Made by a program: the position numbers and the translations under genes
Assembly (NCBI RefSeq): GCF_021432085.1
Contig: NZ_CP090366.1
Location: 4,711,871 to 4,775,870 of the forward strand
Source of the DNA: Stutzerimonas kunmingensis
Lineage (GTDB): Bacteria; Pseudomonadota; Gammaproteobacteria; Pseudomonadales; Pseudomonadaceae
Direction: 5' to 3'
Length of the DNA: 64,000 bases
Notes under the pieces: model-generated
Databases searched by the model: none
Told to the model about the DNA's origin: nothing
What the model saw: only the letters and a program-made list of their open reading frames with translations
Shown: positions 16,987-28,262 of the stretch, in pieces
Layout: every line of letters begins with the position of its first letter
How positions within the stretch are numbered: position 1 is the stretch's first letter

Positions 16987-17001
16987 ATTACATTGGCGTA
17001 A
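16987..17001. promoter_or_regulatory. Putative CopR box upstream of the 16623-16916 gene
   Basis: ATTACATTGGCGTAA matches ATTAC-N5-TGTAA with one difference and sits 71 bp upstream of the ATG. Confidence 0.45.
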
Positions 17002-17520
17002 CCTCAGTGACAGCCAACAAACGTTCAGCTCCTGCGCTTTGGAAACTGGAAACAGGTCTGAACGACCTGATCTTCCACAAATCGCAATTACTGGTTACCG
17101 CAAGGATCTCGATGTCGCCCCTTACCCCTTAAAGGCTTACCTCTTCTACATTCGACAGCGAATATCGAGGAGACATCCACAGTTCGACAGGTCGTACAGC
17201 GTCACCAGGCGCGCCGTGTTCCTCACCAAATCACGGAAGCGCGTCACGCAGCCAGACTGGCGCATGGTCACTTCGACTTGGAGCAGCGCTGCGCAAACCC
17301 GAGAGCGAGTAAACTTGGTGCAGATTACATTTTTGTAAGCTTTTTAAAAAAATCGAAACCTCACAGCCTCCCGGCTTGTCCGTTCTTAGGTAACACCGAG
17401 GGCTGATTATCAAATCTGAGCTCTCACAGTATTAGTAACGCAACTGCCCGGCATGATCGAAAAATACGCAGACTTTAGTCAATGCAATACTGTGGCAGCA
17501 CATCACCAAGAGGAGTTGAT
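17002..17520. promoter_or_regulatory. Gene-free gap with a putative CopR box at 17324-17338
   Basis: ATTACATTTTTGTAA at 17324-17338 is the best palindromic copy of the motif in the window (ATTAC-N5-TGTAA), followed by an AT-rich run. It lies ~180 bp before the DUF305 gene. I see no gene elsewhere in this gap. Confidence 0.5.
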
Positions 17521-17976
17521 ATGAAAATGTCTTATTGGCGTTTCGCTGCGATGGTGGCCACATCAACCGTCATCATGTACGGCGTTATGTATTTGAATAC
17601 TTACGCTTTTGAGCATGTTCTATGGAGTGAGACCCGTGCTTGGATGGCGTTAGTAATGGGAGCTGTCATGGCGATAGTCATGCTCGCCTTCATGCTCAAT
17701 ATGTACAAGAAAAAGCCCATGAACATAGCGATATTCGCCGGCGGAGCAGCTTCCTTTGCTATTGCCCTGTGGCTTGTTCGTAGCCAGGCAACTGTCGACG
17801 ATACGGACTATATGAAGGCCATGATTCCTCACCATTCCATAGCCATCATGACAAGTGAGCGCGCTCAGATTTCAGACCCGCGCGTTCGCAAGCTGGCAGA
17901 TCAAATCATTGAGGCTCAGCGCCGAGAGATCTCTGAGATGAAGTTCCTGATCAATGATCTAGAGAGGGCTAACTGA
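17521..17976 (+). CDS. DUF305 family membrane protein
   Basis: A 151-residue protein with three or four N-terminal hydrophobic helices and a C-terminal DUF305 part containing DYMKAMIPHHSIAIMTSE, whose Met and paired His residues are typical metal-ligand candidates. AGAGGAG precedes the ATG at 17521; a longer frame to 17482 lacks such a site. DUF305 proteins are common in copper-resistance islands, but their role is unsettled. A palindromic CopR-like box lies upstream. Confidence 0.8.
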   Translation: MKMSYWRFAAMVATSTVIMYGVMYLNTYAFEHVLWSETRAWMALVMGAVMAIVMLAFMLNMYKKKPMNIAIFAGGAASFAIALWLVRSQATVDDTDYMKAMIPHHSIAIMTSERAQISDPRVRKLADQIIEAQRREISEMKFLINDLERAN

Positions 17977-18096
17977 AAAAACGTATCGAGCAACTTTCTC
18001 GCCCCGGCCCGTTTTTCCTTCAAGCGTCACGCGATCCCGACGAGGTCATTGCGCTTATTGAGTTCGCTGACCTGAGCGGCCAGCACACGAACTAAC
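17977..18096 (+). other. Coding-like fragment without start codon
   Basis: One frame reads KKRIEQLSRPGPFFLQASRD...IEFADLSGQ before a stop at about 18096, but has no ATG, GTG or TTG start or ribosome site. It may be a truncated relic or chance; I do not recognise it. Confidence 0.2.
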
Positions 18097-18178
18097 CCGC
18101 GATGACGGCGGTGTAGCAAGACGCTCGTCGCGGTAAAAGCTCAACTACTGCTTGACCACCAAACGTGCCCCGTTGCTT

Positions 18179-18991
18179 TTAGCTGTCATGTACGTGCTCT
18201 TTGCCATCCGCATGAGTGTGAGCGTTGGACGCCGGCTCGGCATGATGGTCGCTGGCGCTACTGCCTTTCGTGCTGGAGTTACTTCCACCATGGTGATCAT
18301 CGCCGTTACTGCTCGAAGAATGGTGATCGGCCTCTGGAGCTGAGCCGCCGTGGTGGTCTGCAGCCGCTATACCGCGACGTCCAGACTCTCCTCCAGCGGC
18401 AGCATTGCCATGATGGTCAGAATTGCTGCCATCCAAGCTTTCATGATTGTGCGTCTGGCTCTCACCGCCACCATGCTGGTGACCGCCACTCGCAGCGACG
18501 AGCGCTTGGTATTGCGTAGCGTCGATCTTGGGCAACTGGCTGATGAAGGCAACCATGCCCCAGATATATTCGTCGCCCATACTCTTACCCCAGGCCGGCA
18601 TGCCTGTTGCTTTGATTCCATGCTTAATGACCCAGAAGGCGGATGCAGGGCCTGCGTCAATGCCGATCTTGGCCAGGTTAGGCGGGGCTGGATACAGCGC
18701 CTGACTCAGCTCTGTTTGTTCGACACCGGGCGCCAGATGGCACCCAACGCACATGGCGTTGTAGTTCCCGGCCCCGCCACGAATGAGAGCCTCGTCATCT
18801 AGATTGGGAATCTCAATGTCCTTGGACCGCGCTTCGATAGAGCGATCACGCGCCATTGAAAGGAACGCATGCACGGCTGGGTAATGAGGATCGTCAGCAC
18901 CAACGTTGATCAAGCCGGAATAGGCTCCGGCTAATATTGCTGCACTACCGACAGCGCCTGCTACCACCAGGGTTGTAATTGTTTTTTTCAT
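18179..18991 (-). CDS. Mono-heme cytochrome c with a long His-rich tail
   Basis: A 270-residue protein. The N-terminus is a signal or anchor segment (MKKTITTLVVAGAVGSAAILAG); a class I cytochrome c domain follows with CVGCH at residues 81-85 and an axial Met in ATGMPAWG. From about residue 168 to the end is a ~100-residue Gly/Ser/His/Asp tail with many HH, DHH and HxH units. I used the ATG at 18991, 8 bp after the copB stop; a longer frame begins inside the last codons of copB. It belongs to the copA-copB operon. It could pass electrons from the CopA oxidase to respiration while the tail binds copper. Confidence 0.85.
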   Translation of the reverse strand: MKKTITTLVVAGAVGSAAILAGAYSGLINVGADDPHYPAVHAFLSMARDRSIEARSKDIEIPNLDDEALIRGGAGNYNAMCVGCHLAPGVEQTELSQALYPAPPNLAKIGIDAGPASAFWVIKHGIKATGMPAWGKSMGDEYIWGMVAFISQLPKIDATQYQALVAASGGHQHGGGESQTHNHESLDGSNSDHHGNAAAGGESGRRGIAAADHHGGSAPEADHHSSSSNGDDHHGGSNSSTKGSSASDHHAEPASNAHTHADGKEHVHDS

Positions 18992-18999
18992 ATCAGGCT

Positions 19000-20160
19000 C
19001 TAAAACCACATTCGAATGCCGGCGACAAAGCGCGCCTCTTCAACATCTTCTCCTTCGTCGCGCAGCATGTCTGCGGTATTACCGTATGAGCGACTCCAAG
19101 AAATCCCGATGTAGGGCGCAAACTCGCGAACGATTTCGTAGCGCAGGCGCAAACCCAGTTCGGTATTCGCCAGGCCCGAGCCCACTCCTCTTTCAGAATC
19201 ATTCTTACCGTAGAAATTGGCTTCCGCAGTTGGCTGGAGGATCAGCCGATTGGTAAGCAAGATGTCATAGTCGCCCTCAAGACGCGCCGCAGTCTGGCCG
19301 TTTTCGCCGACGAAGGCTGTGGCCTCGGCTTCAAAAGCGTAAAGCGCCATGCCTTGCACACCAAAGGCAGCCCAGGTCTGTGGAGACTCGGGTTTGAAGT
19401 CTTGGCGAACGCCAGCAACGACGTCCCACCAGGGGCCGACCGAGCGCCCATACAACAGCTGCAGCTCGGCATCCTCGGTTACGCCGTTAGTACGCTCTCC
19501 CTCGGAACGAAACCAGACCCGATTGATATCGCCTCCCACCCAGCCTGAGGCATCCCAGGCCAGGGTGCTGCCCTCATCAGCGTCCTGATATTCAAGCTGA
19601 TCGAGCAGAAAGAAGCTGTTGATGCCGCTATCGTGCACTGTGTGTCCAGGCAGAGGCGCGAAGGCCGCTTGGCGATCAGCATCCGTGAGGACGGGGATCG
19701 GTGTACGACTGGTGGTTCTCGGGGTATCAGCGGAGCTATGGTTCATTTGGGAGTGATCCATGTTGCTGTGATCCATCCCTTTCATTTGCTCTTGCATGGC
19801 GCCGTGGCCCATCTTGCTATGGTCCATAGCCGCAGCTTTACTCTGATTTTGGCCATGGTTCATCTGGGAGTGATCCATACTGCCCATCTGGCCTTGCATG
19901 GCCTCATGATTCATCTTGCTGTGGTCCATAGCAGGAGTCCCATCCTGCGAATTCTGGCCCTCGGGCATCTGGCTATGATCCATGCCCCCCATCTGCACCT
20001 GAGCAGCCCCGTGGTTCATCTTGCTATGGTCCATCGGCATGGAGCCGTGGTCCATAGTCGAGTGATCCATCTCTTCTGCGGCAAAGGTAAAGCCGCTACT
20101 CAGTGCGCTCATTGACACCGCCAGCGCAATGAGCGATGGACGTGAAAGCTTAATGGTCAT
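19000..20160 (-). CDS. copB: Outer-membrane copper resistance protein CopB
   Basis: A 386-residue protein with a signal peptide (to FTFAAEE). Its N-terminal third (about residues 30-145) is a repeat array of MDHS(K/Q/N)M and MNHG units that binds copper; the rest is the CopB beta-barrel, ending in the Phe typical of outer-membrane proteins (IRMWF). CopB is a partner of CopA in Pseudomonas and may allow export or sequestration of copper. I used the ATG at 20160, which overlaps the preceding small gene by 11 bp; the longer frame to 20199 lies inside that gene. Confidence 0.92.
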   Translation of the reverse strand: MTIKLSRPSLIALAVSMSALSSGFTFAAEEMDHSTMDHGSMPMDHSKMNHGAAQVQMGGMDHSQMPEGQNSQDGTPAMDHSKMNHEAMQGQMGSMDHSQMNHGQNQSKAAAMDHSKMGHGAMQEQMKGMDHSNMDHSQMNHSSADTPRTTSRTPIPVLTDADRQAAFAPLPGHTVHDSGINSFFLLDQLEYQDADEGSTLAWDASGWVGGDINRVWFRSEGERTNGVTEDAELQLLYGRSVGPWWDVVAGVRQDFKPESPQTWAAFGVQGMALYAFEAEATAFVGENGQTAARLEGDYDILLTNRLILQPTAEANFYGKNDSERGVGSGLANTELGLRLRYEIVREFAPYIGISWSRSYGNTADMLRDEGEDVEEARFVAGIRMWF

Positions 20161-20461
20161 GGTTCGAATCTGCCTCGGCATGGTCGCTGCCATGCTCACC
20201 GGTCATTTTTTGGTGGTCCATGCCGTCATGGTCCATCGAGCCGTGATTCATCGAGCCGTGATCCATTTGCTGATTGGCGGGGCCCTGGCCTCGCACCTGA
20301 GGAGGCTGCTTCTCACTTGCAGCTTTGGAAGAGTCAACGGCGTGCCGTCCGTGATCGCTGTGATTTTCTTCGGCCAGCGACACTGGGATATACAGGGCAG
20401 CCAAAAGGCTCAACATTGCGGCACTGCAGAACAGGTGGTTTCGTTTCGGGGAATTGCTCAT
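20150..20461 (-). CDS. Small secreted Met/His-rich protein between copA and copB
   Basis: A 103-residue protein with a signal peptide ([13 protein letters not shown]). The mature chain is low-complexity, with NHSDHGRH at the start, [21 protein letters not shown] in the middle and DSNHDH at the end. It has no folded domain that I recognise. It overlaps copB by 11 bp and follows copA by 12 bp. The MDHGSM units match those inside CopA and CopB, so it may be an extra periplasmic copper sponge that arose from one of them. Confidence 0.7.
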   Translation of the reverse strand: MSNSPKRNHLFCSAAMLSLLAALYIPVSLAEENHSDHGRHAVDSSKAASEKQPPQVRGQGPANQQMDHGSMNHGSMDHDGMDHQKMTGEHGSDHAEADSNHDH

Positions 20462-20473
20462 TAGATATCTCCT

Positions 20474-22255
20474 TTACTCATCCACACGAACTTCACGGAA
20501 CATGCCCATTTCCATGTGGAGCAGCAGGTGGCAGTGATAGGCCCAGCGCCCTAGCGCATCTGCGGTTACGCGATAGCTGCGCTTCGAGCCTGGTGGTACA
20601 TCAATGGTGTGTTTGCGAACTAGGAAGTTGCCGTTCTCATCCTCCAGATCGCTCCACATGCCATGAAGGTGGATGGGGTGGGTCATCATGGTGTCGTTGA
20701 CTAAGGTGATACGAACACGCTCGCCATACTTCAATCGCAACGGTTCCGCATCAGAGAACTCAATGCCATCGAATGACCAAGAGAATTTCTCCATGTGACC
20801 TGTGAGGTGCAACTCGATGGTACGGCTCGGCTCGCGCCCATCCGGATCGAGGAAGGTGCTGTGCAGATCTGAGTAAGTCAGCACACGGCGACCGTTGTTG
20901 CGAAGCCCGATTCCCGGGTCATTCAGCTTGGGAGTTGGCGTCATGGTCTGCATGTCGACCAGAGGGTTATTGGTTTCGGAGGCCGGATGGGGCTGCATCG
21001 CTCCACCCATGCCTGCCATCGCTGAATGATCCATGCCAGCCATGCTGTCGTGGTCCATACCTGCCATCTTGCTATGATCCATGCCTGCCATGCCGCCCTG
21101 CATGGAGCCATGATCCATTCCCTCCATGCTGCCGTGATCCATTCCCATATCGCTCATGGAGATCAACGGGCGAGGATCAACTTCAGGAACAGGCGCGCTC
21201 AGCCCTTCGCGAACGGCCAGGGTGCCGCGTGAATAGCCAGTGCGGTCCATGGACTGCGCGAAGATGGTGTAGGCCTGCTCGCTATCGGGCTCGACTATTA
21301 CATCGAAGGTTTCGGCCGCAGTAATACGGAACTCATCGACGCTAACAGGTTTGACGTACTGCCCATCGGCCGCCACCACCGTCATCTTTAGACCGGGGAT
21401 GCGGACATCGAAATAGGTCATGGCCGATGCATTGATGAAGCGCAGACGGATTTTCTCACCCGGCTTGAAAATACCAGTCCAGTTGTTATCCGGCGCCTGG
21501 CCATTCATCAAGTAGGTGTAGGTATAGCCACTGACATCGGCAAGATCAGTCGGGCTCATTTTCATCTCGGCCCACATCTTCCGATCAGCGATCGCTGCGG
21601 ACCACCCCATCTCGCTCACGTCATCGACGAAGTCGCCGACAGTACGTTTGTGGAAGTTGTAGTAATCCGATTGCTTTTTGAGCTTGGCCAGAACCCGTTC
21701 CGGATCTTCGTCAGTCCAGTCACTTAGTAGCACGACGTAGTCACGGTCGTAGCTGAACGGCTCCGGCTCTTTAGCATCGATCACCAGAGCACCATAGACG
21801 CCAGCCTGCTCCTGCAGTCCCGAGTGACTGTGGTACCAATAGGTGCCGTTCTGGTTAACCTTGAATTTGTACTCATACATGCCATCGGGGGCGATGCCGT
21901 GGAAACTCAGGCCAGGTACGCCATCCATGTTCGCCGGCAGGATGATGCCGTGCCAGTGAATCGAGGTATCTTCCTGCAGACGATTACGAACGCGCAGAGT
22001 CACGGTATCGCCTTCCCGCCACCGCAGGGTCGGCCCCGGAAGTGAGCCATTGATGGTCATCGCGGTACGAGCCGCGCCAGTAATATTTACCGGGGTTTCA
22101 CCGATGAACAGATCAAAATCGGTACCGGCCAGCACGTTGGCCTGACCGGGACTGGTCACGGCCCAGACCGGCATACGCCACATGCCTAAGCCGCCGAGAA
22201 TACTGGTGGCGGCTAGCCCCTTGATGAAAGTGCGCCTTGTGGTTTTGCTTTGCAT
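20474..22255 (-). CDS. copA: Multicopper oxidase CopA (periplasmic, Tat-exported)
   Basis: A 593-residue enzyme that oxidises Cu(I) to the less toxic Cu(II). The N-terminus has a twin-arginine signal (TRRTFIKGLAAT). Three cupredoxin domains carry the copper-site motifs HWHG, HSH, HPIHLHG and the C-terminal HCHLLLHMEMGMF, which holds the type-1 site. A Met/His insert with MDHGSM and MDHSKMAG units lies at about residues 365-420. I used the ATG at 22255 because the frame upstream of it has no signal character; the frame itself extends to 22354. It heads copA, the small Met/His gene, copB and cytochrome c. A CopR-like box lies at 22678-22692. Confidence 0.93.
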   Translation of the reverse strand: MQSKTTRRTFIKGLAATSILGGLGMWRMPVWAVTSPGQANVLAGTDFDLFIGETPVNITGAARTAMTINGSLPGPTLRWREGDTVTLRVRNRLQEDTSIHWHGIILPANMDGVPGLSFHGIAPDGMYEYKFKVNQNGTYWYHSHSGLQEQAGVYGALVIDAKEPEPFSYDRDYVVLLSDWTDEDPERVLAKLKKQSDYYNFHKRTVGDFVDDVSEMGWSAAIADRKMWAEMKMSPTDLADVSGYTYTYLMNGQAPDNNWTGIFKPGEKIRLRFINASAMTYFDVRIPGLKMTVVAADGQYVKPVSVDEFRITAAETFDVIVEPDSEQAYTIFAQSMDRTGYSRGTLAVREGLSAPVPEVDPRPLISMSDMGMDHGSMEGMDHGSMQGGMAGMDHSKMAGMDHDSMAGMDHSAMAGMGGAMQPHPASETNNPLVDMQTMTPTPKLNDPGIGLRNNGRRVLTYSDLHSTFLDPDGREPSRTIELHLTGHMEKFSWSFDGIEFSDAEPLRLKYGERVRITLVNDTMMTHPIHLHGMWSDLEDENGNFLVRKHTIDVPPGSKRSYRVTADALGRWAYHCHLLLHMEMGMFREVRVDE

Positions 22256-22677
22256 CCCGTTATGTCCATTAATCAGATGAGCCGGTGGTGAGCAATCCGG
22301 TCTCGGGTTCGTTGACTGCCCCACTATCGAGATTCCACCTTCAACCTTTCCCACTGTTGTGTGAACTCGTTCCAGCGAGCAGCGCCTCTTCAGCAGTTGG
22401 TAAGCTCAGCTTATTTGGCGTCGCAATTTGCAACAGGCGCCTCGGCTTATGCTGCTTGGAGGCGACAGATTCTCAAACCGCCACTCAGGTGCCCCATATG
22501 CCAACTGACACATTCGCCCCTGCCAAGTCGGAGTACTCGGCAACGCATGAAAACAGGGGCATTGTTCGATCCCCCTCGAAATACCCGTTAATTCGGTTTC
22601 CGTTTGAACGGAGTGCTTTGTTCTTCAGGCACGACGCCAACTTAACCGCGGCATCCTGTCACAGGCCTTAGCGAAAC

Positions 22678-22692
22678 ATTACAGTTCTGTCA
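22678..22692. promoter_or_regulatory. Putative CopR box upstream of copA
   Basis: ATTACAGTTCTGTCA is an exact match to ATTAC-N5-TGTCA. It is 420 bp upstream of the chosen copA start, so the message would have a long leader or an unrecognised start. The gap 22256-22900 holds no other gene I can support. Confidence 0.55.
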
Positions 22693-22900
22693 GGTTCTAG
22701 TTTTTCTGACTGTTAAGTTCCGGTGTGGCTGTTCAACAAATGGCTGACTTCAGCCGTCACGGATTTTGAAAGTGGAGCATCGGTAAAAACGATCAAGTCA
22801 TCTGCCCACGTCTTAGCTTTCAGCCGCCGCAAGTACATGCTGCGGCGGGCTGCGATCTGCCAGCTGACGTCGACTTCCGGGAGCGACCAGGTTGCATGCT

Positions 22901-24664
22901 TTACATTCGGTCGTCGGCTTGACGCAGTCGTTCCAGAAAACTCTCGGCGTCGGTTTCACCAACCGTGCGAAGGTCCTGCCACTCATCACCACTGGGGGCA
23001 AACAATTGCAGTGCCGGCGGGCCAAACAGCTGGTAGCGATCAAGCAGCGCGCGTTGCTCGGCATCGCTACGCGTCATATCGAAGCGCACCAGCCGGTAAT
23101 CAGCCAGCTGTTCGCGCACAGAGGACACTTCGAGTACTTCTCGTTCGATTACTTTGCAACTGATGCACCAGTCGGCGTACCAGTCCAGCAGCAAAGGTTG
23201 GCCGGCAGTTTTCGCTGACAACAGTGCCGCATCCAGGGCTGCTGGGGTGTCCAGGGTCTGCCAGCCGACGGTTGCGCCGATTTGATGCAAGCCTTGGGCG
23301 TCCAGGCGACCCAGTGGGCGCAGCGGGTCGGTTTGACCTTGCAAAGCGCCCACCCAACTGCTGATGCCGTAAACCAGCAAGGCCACACCAAGCAACTGGG
23401 CAAGCTTCTGCTTGCCGGGCTTAGGAATAAATTCCAGGGCGCCCAGCCACAACGCAGTGCCAACCGCCAACAGGCCCCACAAGGCCAGCGTCACGGGAGC
23501 TGGTAACACACGCTCCAGCAGCCATACAGAGACACCCAGCAACATCAGACCGAAAACCTTGCGTACGCCGACCATCCAGGTCCCGGACTTGGGCAACAAG
23601 GCGGCGCCACCAGTGGCGAACAACACCAACGGCGCCCCCATGCCCAGACCCAGCGAAAACAGCTTCAGCCCGCCGCCCAGGGCATCGCCGGTGGCGCTGA
23701 TGTACAGCAGCGCACCGACCAGTGGTGCTGTCACGCAGGGTGATACAAGCAGGCTTGACAGCACGCCTAGCGTTGCGGCCCCTATCATTGAACCCCCGCG
23801 GGTTCGGCTGGCCAGGCGATCCATTCGTTCGGTAATAAAGCGCGGCATACGCAACTCGAACACCCCGAACATGGCCAGGGCAAATACCGAAAAGAACAGC
23901 GCAAAGGGCACCAGTAGCCACGGTGACTGCAGGCGCGCCTGCAGGTTGAGGCCAGCTCCGAACATGCCCATCAGCGCTCCGAGCAGTGCGAAGCAGGCAG
24001 CCATGGGAAGTACGTAGGCAAGCGACAGGCGAAAACCTCGTAGCCCACCGAGTTGTCCACGCAGCACTACGCCGGAAAGGATGGGCAGCATCGGCAGCAC
24101 GCAGGGAGTGAAAGTCAGCCCCAAACCGGCCAGAAAGAACAGTGCCAGACTTCCCCAGTCCAAGGTCGTTTCCGGTTGCGCAGGCGATACCGGGGGCGAG
24201 TTACCGATCTGAAAAGTGCGCATTTCAGGTGGGTAGCACAGTCCCAGATCGGCGCAGCCCTGGTAGCTCACCTGCAGGGTGAACGGCCTGTTCTGAGGGT
24301 TATCAATCGGTAGTTCTAAGTCCGTAATGCCGTAGAACACCTCGACATCGCCGAAATACTCATCGGTTTTCGGTTCGGCTGCAGGCCATTGCGGGGTGCC
24401 GATTGTTACTTGCGGATGGTCGCTGTTGAAGGCGAAACGATGTTTGTAGAGGTAATAGCCATCGGCATTTATGAACCGCAGGCGAATACTGTCGGTGTCG
24501 GCTTCTATCAGATCAAGGCCAAAGGCCAGATCCACCGGCAGGAAGTCCTGGCTGTTATTCAGGGGGGCGTTGAACAGGGCCGGCTGTGAGCGAGGCAGAT
24601 CAAAAATCCCAGCACTGACCGGCAGTGGGATCAGTAAAAGCAGGCACAGCAAAAGGCGGAACAT
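22901..24664 (-). CDS. dsbD: Thiol:disulfide interchange protein DsbD
   Basis: A 587-residue inner-membrane protein that moves reducing power from cytoplasmic thioredoxin to periplasmic partners. It has a signal peptide (PVSAGIF), an N-terminal alpha domain with the Cys pair in CADLGLCYPP, an eight-helix beta domain with TFTPCVLPM and LLVSPCVTAPL, and a C-terminal thioredoxin-like domain with WYADWCISCK. The usual DsbD motif is CVACK. In a copper island it may repair copper-damaged disulfides or supply cytochrome c maturation, which the two cytochrome c genes here need. The ATG at 24664 is followed by a typical leader; a longer frame starts at 24682. Confidence 0.88.
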   Translation of the reverse strand: MFRLLLCLLLLIPLPVSAGIFDLPRSQPALFNAPLNNSQDFLPVDLAFGLDLIEADTDSIRLRFINADGYYLYKHRFAFNSDHPQVTIGTPQWPAAEPKTDEYFGDVEVFYGITDLELPIDNPQNRPFTLQVSYQGCADLGLCYPPEMRTFQIGNSPPVSPAQPETTLDWGSLALFFLAGLGLTFTPCVLPMLPILSGVVLRGQLGGLRGFRLSLAYVLPMAACFALLGALMGMFGAGLNLQARLQSPWLLVPFALFFSVFALAMFGVFELRMPRFITERMDRLASRTRGGSMIGAATLGVLSSLLVSPCVTAPLVGALLYISATGDALGGGLKLFSLGLGMGAPLVLFATGGAALLPKSGTWMVGVRKVFGLMLLGVSVWLLERVLPAPVTLALWGLLAVGTALWLGALEFIPKPGKQKLAQLLGVALLVYGISSWVGALQGQTDPLRPLGRLDAQGLHQIGATVGWQTLDTPAALDAALLSAKTAGQPLLLDWYADWCISCKVIEREVLEVSSVREQLADYRLVRFDMTRSDAEQRALLDRYQLFGPPALQLFAPSGDEWQDLRTVGETDAESFLERLRQADDRM

Positions 24665-24846
24665 GGGTATCTCGCGGAACAAGAGTTAACGAAAGGCTCC
24701 GGACATAATTCCGCCTCGCAAGTCAGGAAACTGTCCTGAGCAAGCGAGCCGGACGGGGTGATCGCTGCGATCATCCAGTGATCACCCCCGCGTTCTCTTT
24801 GCTGCCACCCGCCTGGGAAAGCCGGTCAGCGGCACGGAGCCTGAAT

Positions 24847-25287
24847 TTACGGGTACTTGGCGAGGACCTCATCCTGCCCTGAACGGGTAAGCCCGATTAC
24901 CTCGTAGGCATGTTTGGCATCACCGTGCTCCATACCGGGCGATCCAGCCGGCATGCCGGGCACGGCAATACCTAGCAGGTCGGAACGCTTGCGCAATTCG
25001 AGTATCTGCGCCACCGGCACGTGGCCTTCAACGAACTTGCCGTTGATCACACCGGTGTGACAGGACGCCAGACGCGGCTCCACTCCTAGGTCTTGCTTCA
25101 CCGAACGCATGTTGCGTTCAACATGGTCGCGGACCGCAAAGCCGTTGTCCTCCAGATAGGAGATCCAGTCCTTGCAGCAACCACAGTTGGCGTCTCGGTG
25201 TACATCGATGATCAAGGGTTCAGCGGCATGGATCGCCCCACTTACCAGCAGCGCCGCAAGGGCTGATATACGCAGTTTTCTAGACAT
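24847..25287 (-). CDS. DUF411 family metal-binding protein
   Basis: A 146-residue secreted protein with a signal peptide (ISALAALLVSGAIHAAEP) and the DUF411 core: DANCGCCKDWISYLEDNGF with a Cys triplet, then SCHTGVINGKFVEGHVP and GIAVPGMPAGSPGME. The cysteines and Met residues are candidate copper ligands. AAGG lies 9 bases upstream of the ATG at 25287. DUF411 genes are often found in copper and silver islands. It is next in the run of minus-strand genes after copZ. Confidence 0.85.
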   Translation of the reverse strand: MSRKLRISALAALLVSGAIHAAEPLIIDVHRDANCGCCKDWISYLEDNGFAVRDHVERNMRSVKQDLGVEPRLASCHTGVINGKFVEGHVPVAQILELRKRSDLLGIAVPGMPAGSPGMEHGDAKHAYEVIGLTRSGQDEVLAKYP

Positions 25288-25313
25288 ATAAGAACCTTGT
25301 TTGCCTCTCGTTT

Positions 25314-25586
25314 TCAGTTGCAGCCGCAGCCACCGCTGCCACCGCAACCCGTCTTTTTCATGTTGTTCGTCCCGGCTGCCGGACTGGCCAGCTGCGCGGG
25401 ATATCCCGCATCAGTCAGGGAAGCAATCAGCACTTGGCTGTCGCTCTGGCCGCTAACCCGCACCCTGGCGGCTTGCAAATCGACATCCACCTTGGTGACG
25501 CCCTCGACAGTGTTGAGCGCCTCGGTGACATGCTTGACGCACGAGCCGCAGCTCATGCCTTCGACGTTCAGTTCAATGGTGCTCAT
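25314..25586 (-). CDS. copZ: CopZ-type copper chaperone (HMA domain)
   Basis: A 90-residue cytoplasmic protein with one heavy-metal-associated domain containing GMSCGSC near the N-terminus (the Cu(I)-binding MxCxxC loop) and a Cys/Gly-rich C-terminal tail (KKTGCGGSGGCGCN) that adds four possible ligands not seen in a minimal CopZ. AGGAGA precedes the ATG at 25586. It would deliver Cu(I) to the P-type ATPase encoded 70 bp upstream on the same strand. Confidence 0.88.
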   Translation of the reverse strand: MSTIELNVEGMSCGSCVKHVTEALNTVEGVTKVDVDLQAARVRVSGQSDSQVLIASLTDAGYPAQLASPAAGTNNMKKTGCGGSGGCGCN

Positions 25587-25659
25587 GAGAATCTCCTGGG
25601 AAGTCACCGTAATGGTTGAGCAGATGTTCAACCTTGCCAGAGCGGCAAGGTCAAGCGTT

Positions 25660-28014
<2,355 letters not shown>

Positions 28015-28019
28015 GCCAT

Positions 28020-28262
28020 TTACTTCCTATCTTTGTCCTTGGAGACACGGGTGGGATTGGAATGGCCACCATGGTTGTGACCAAACAAATGGAGCAACGG
28101 GCAAAGCAGCAAGATTATGTATGGCAGTCCCTGCAAGAGATGACCGTAATGCTCGCGTGCCAAGTAGAAAAAACCGATTATTGCCAGCATTAAGAGCGCT
28201 ACGCCGGGTCTAGTCTTCCAAAAAGATATTTCATTATTCCGATGAAGATGGCGGTGATACAC
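28020..28262 (-). CDS. DUF2933 family small membrane protein
   Basis: An 80-residue protein with two hydrophobic helices ([16 protein letters not shown] and [15 protein letters not shown]) and a C-terminal HNHGGHSN metal-binding motif. DUF2933 proteins often accompany P1B copper ATPases; this one lies immediately upstream in the same operon. The role is unknown, possibly a copper-binding accessory. Confidence 0.82.
   Translation of the reverse strand: MYHRHLHRNNEISFWKTRPGVALLMLAIIGFFYLAREHYGHLLQGLPYIILLLCPLLHLFGHNHGGHSNPTRVSKDKDRK

Noticed and set aside
19740..21150. Tandem repeats that might look like a CRISPR or satellite
   Set aside because: They are short in-frame MDHS-type codon repeats inside copB, the small gene and copA; no spacer pattern.
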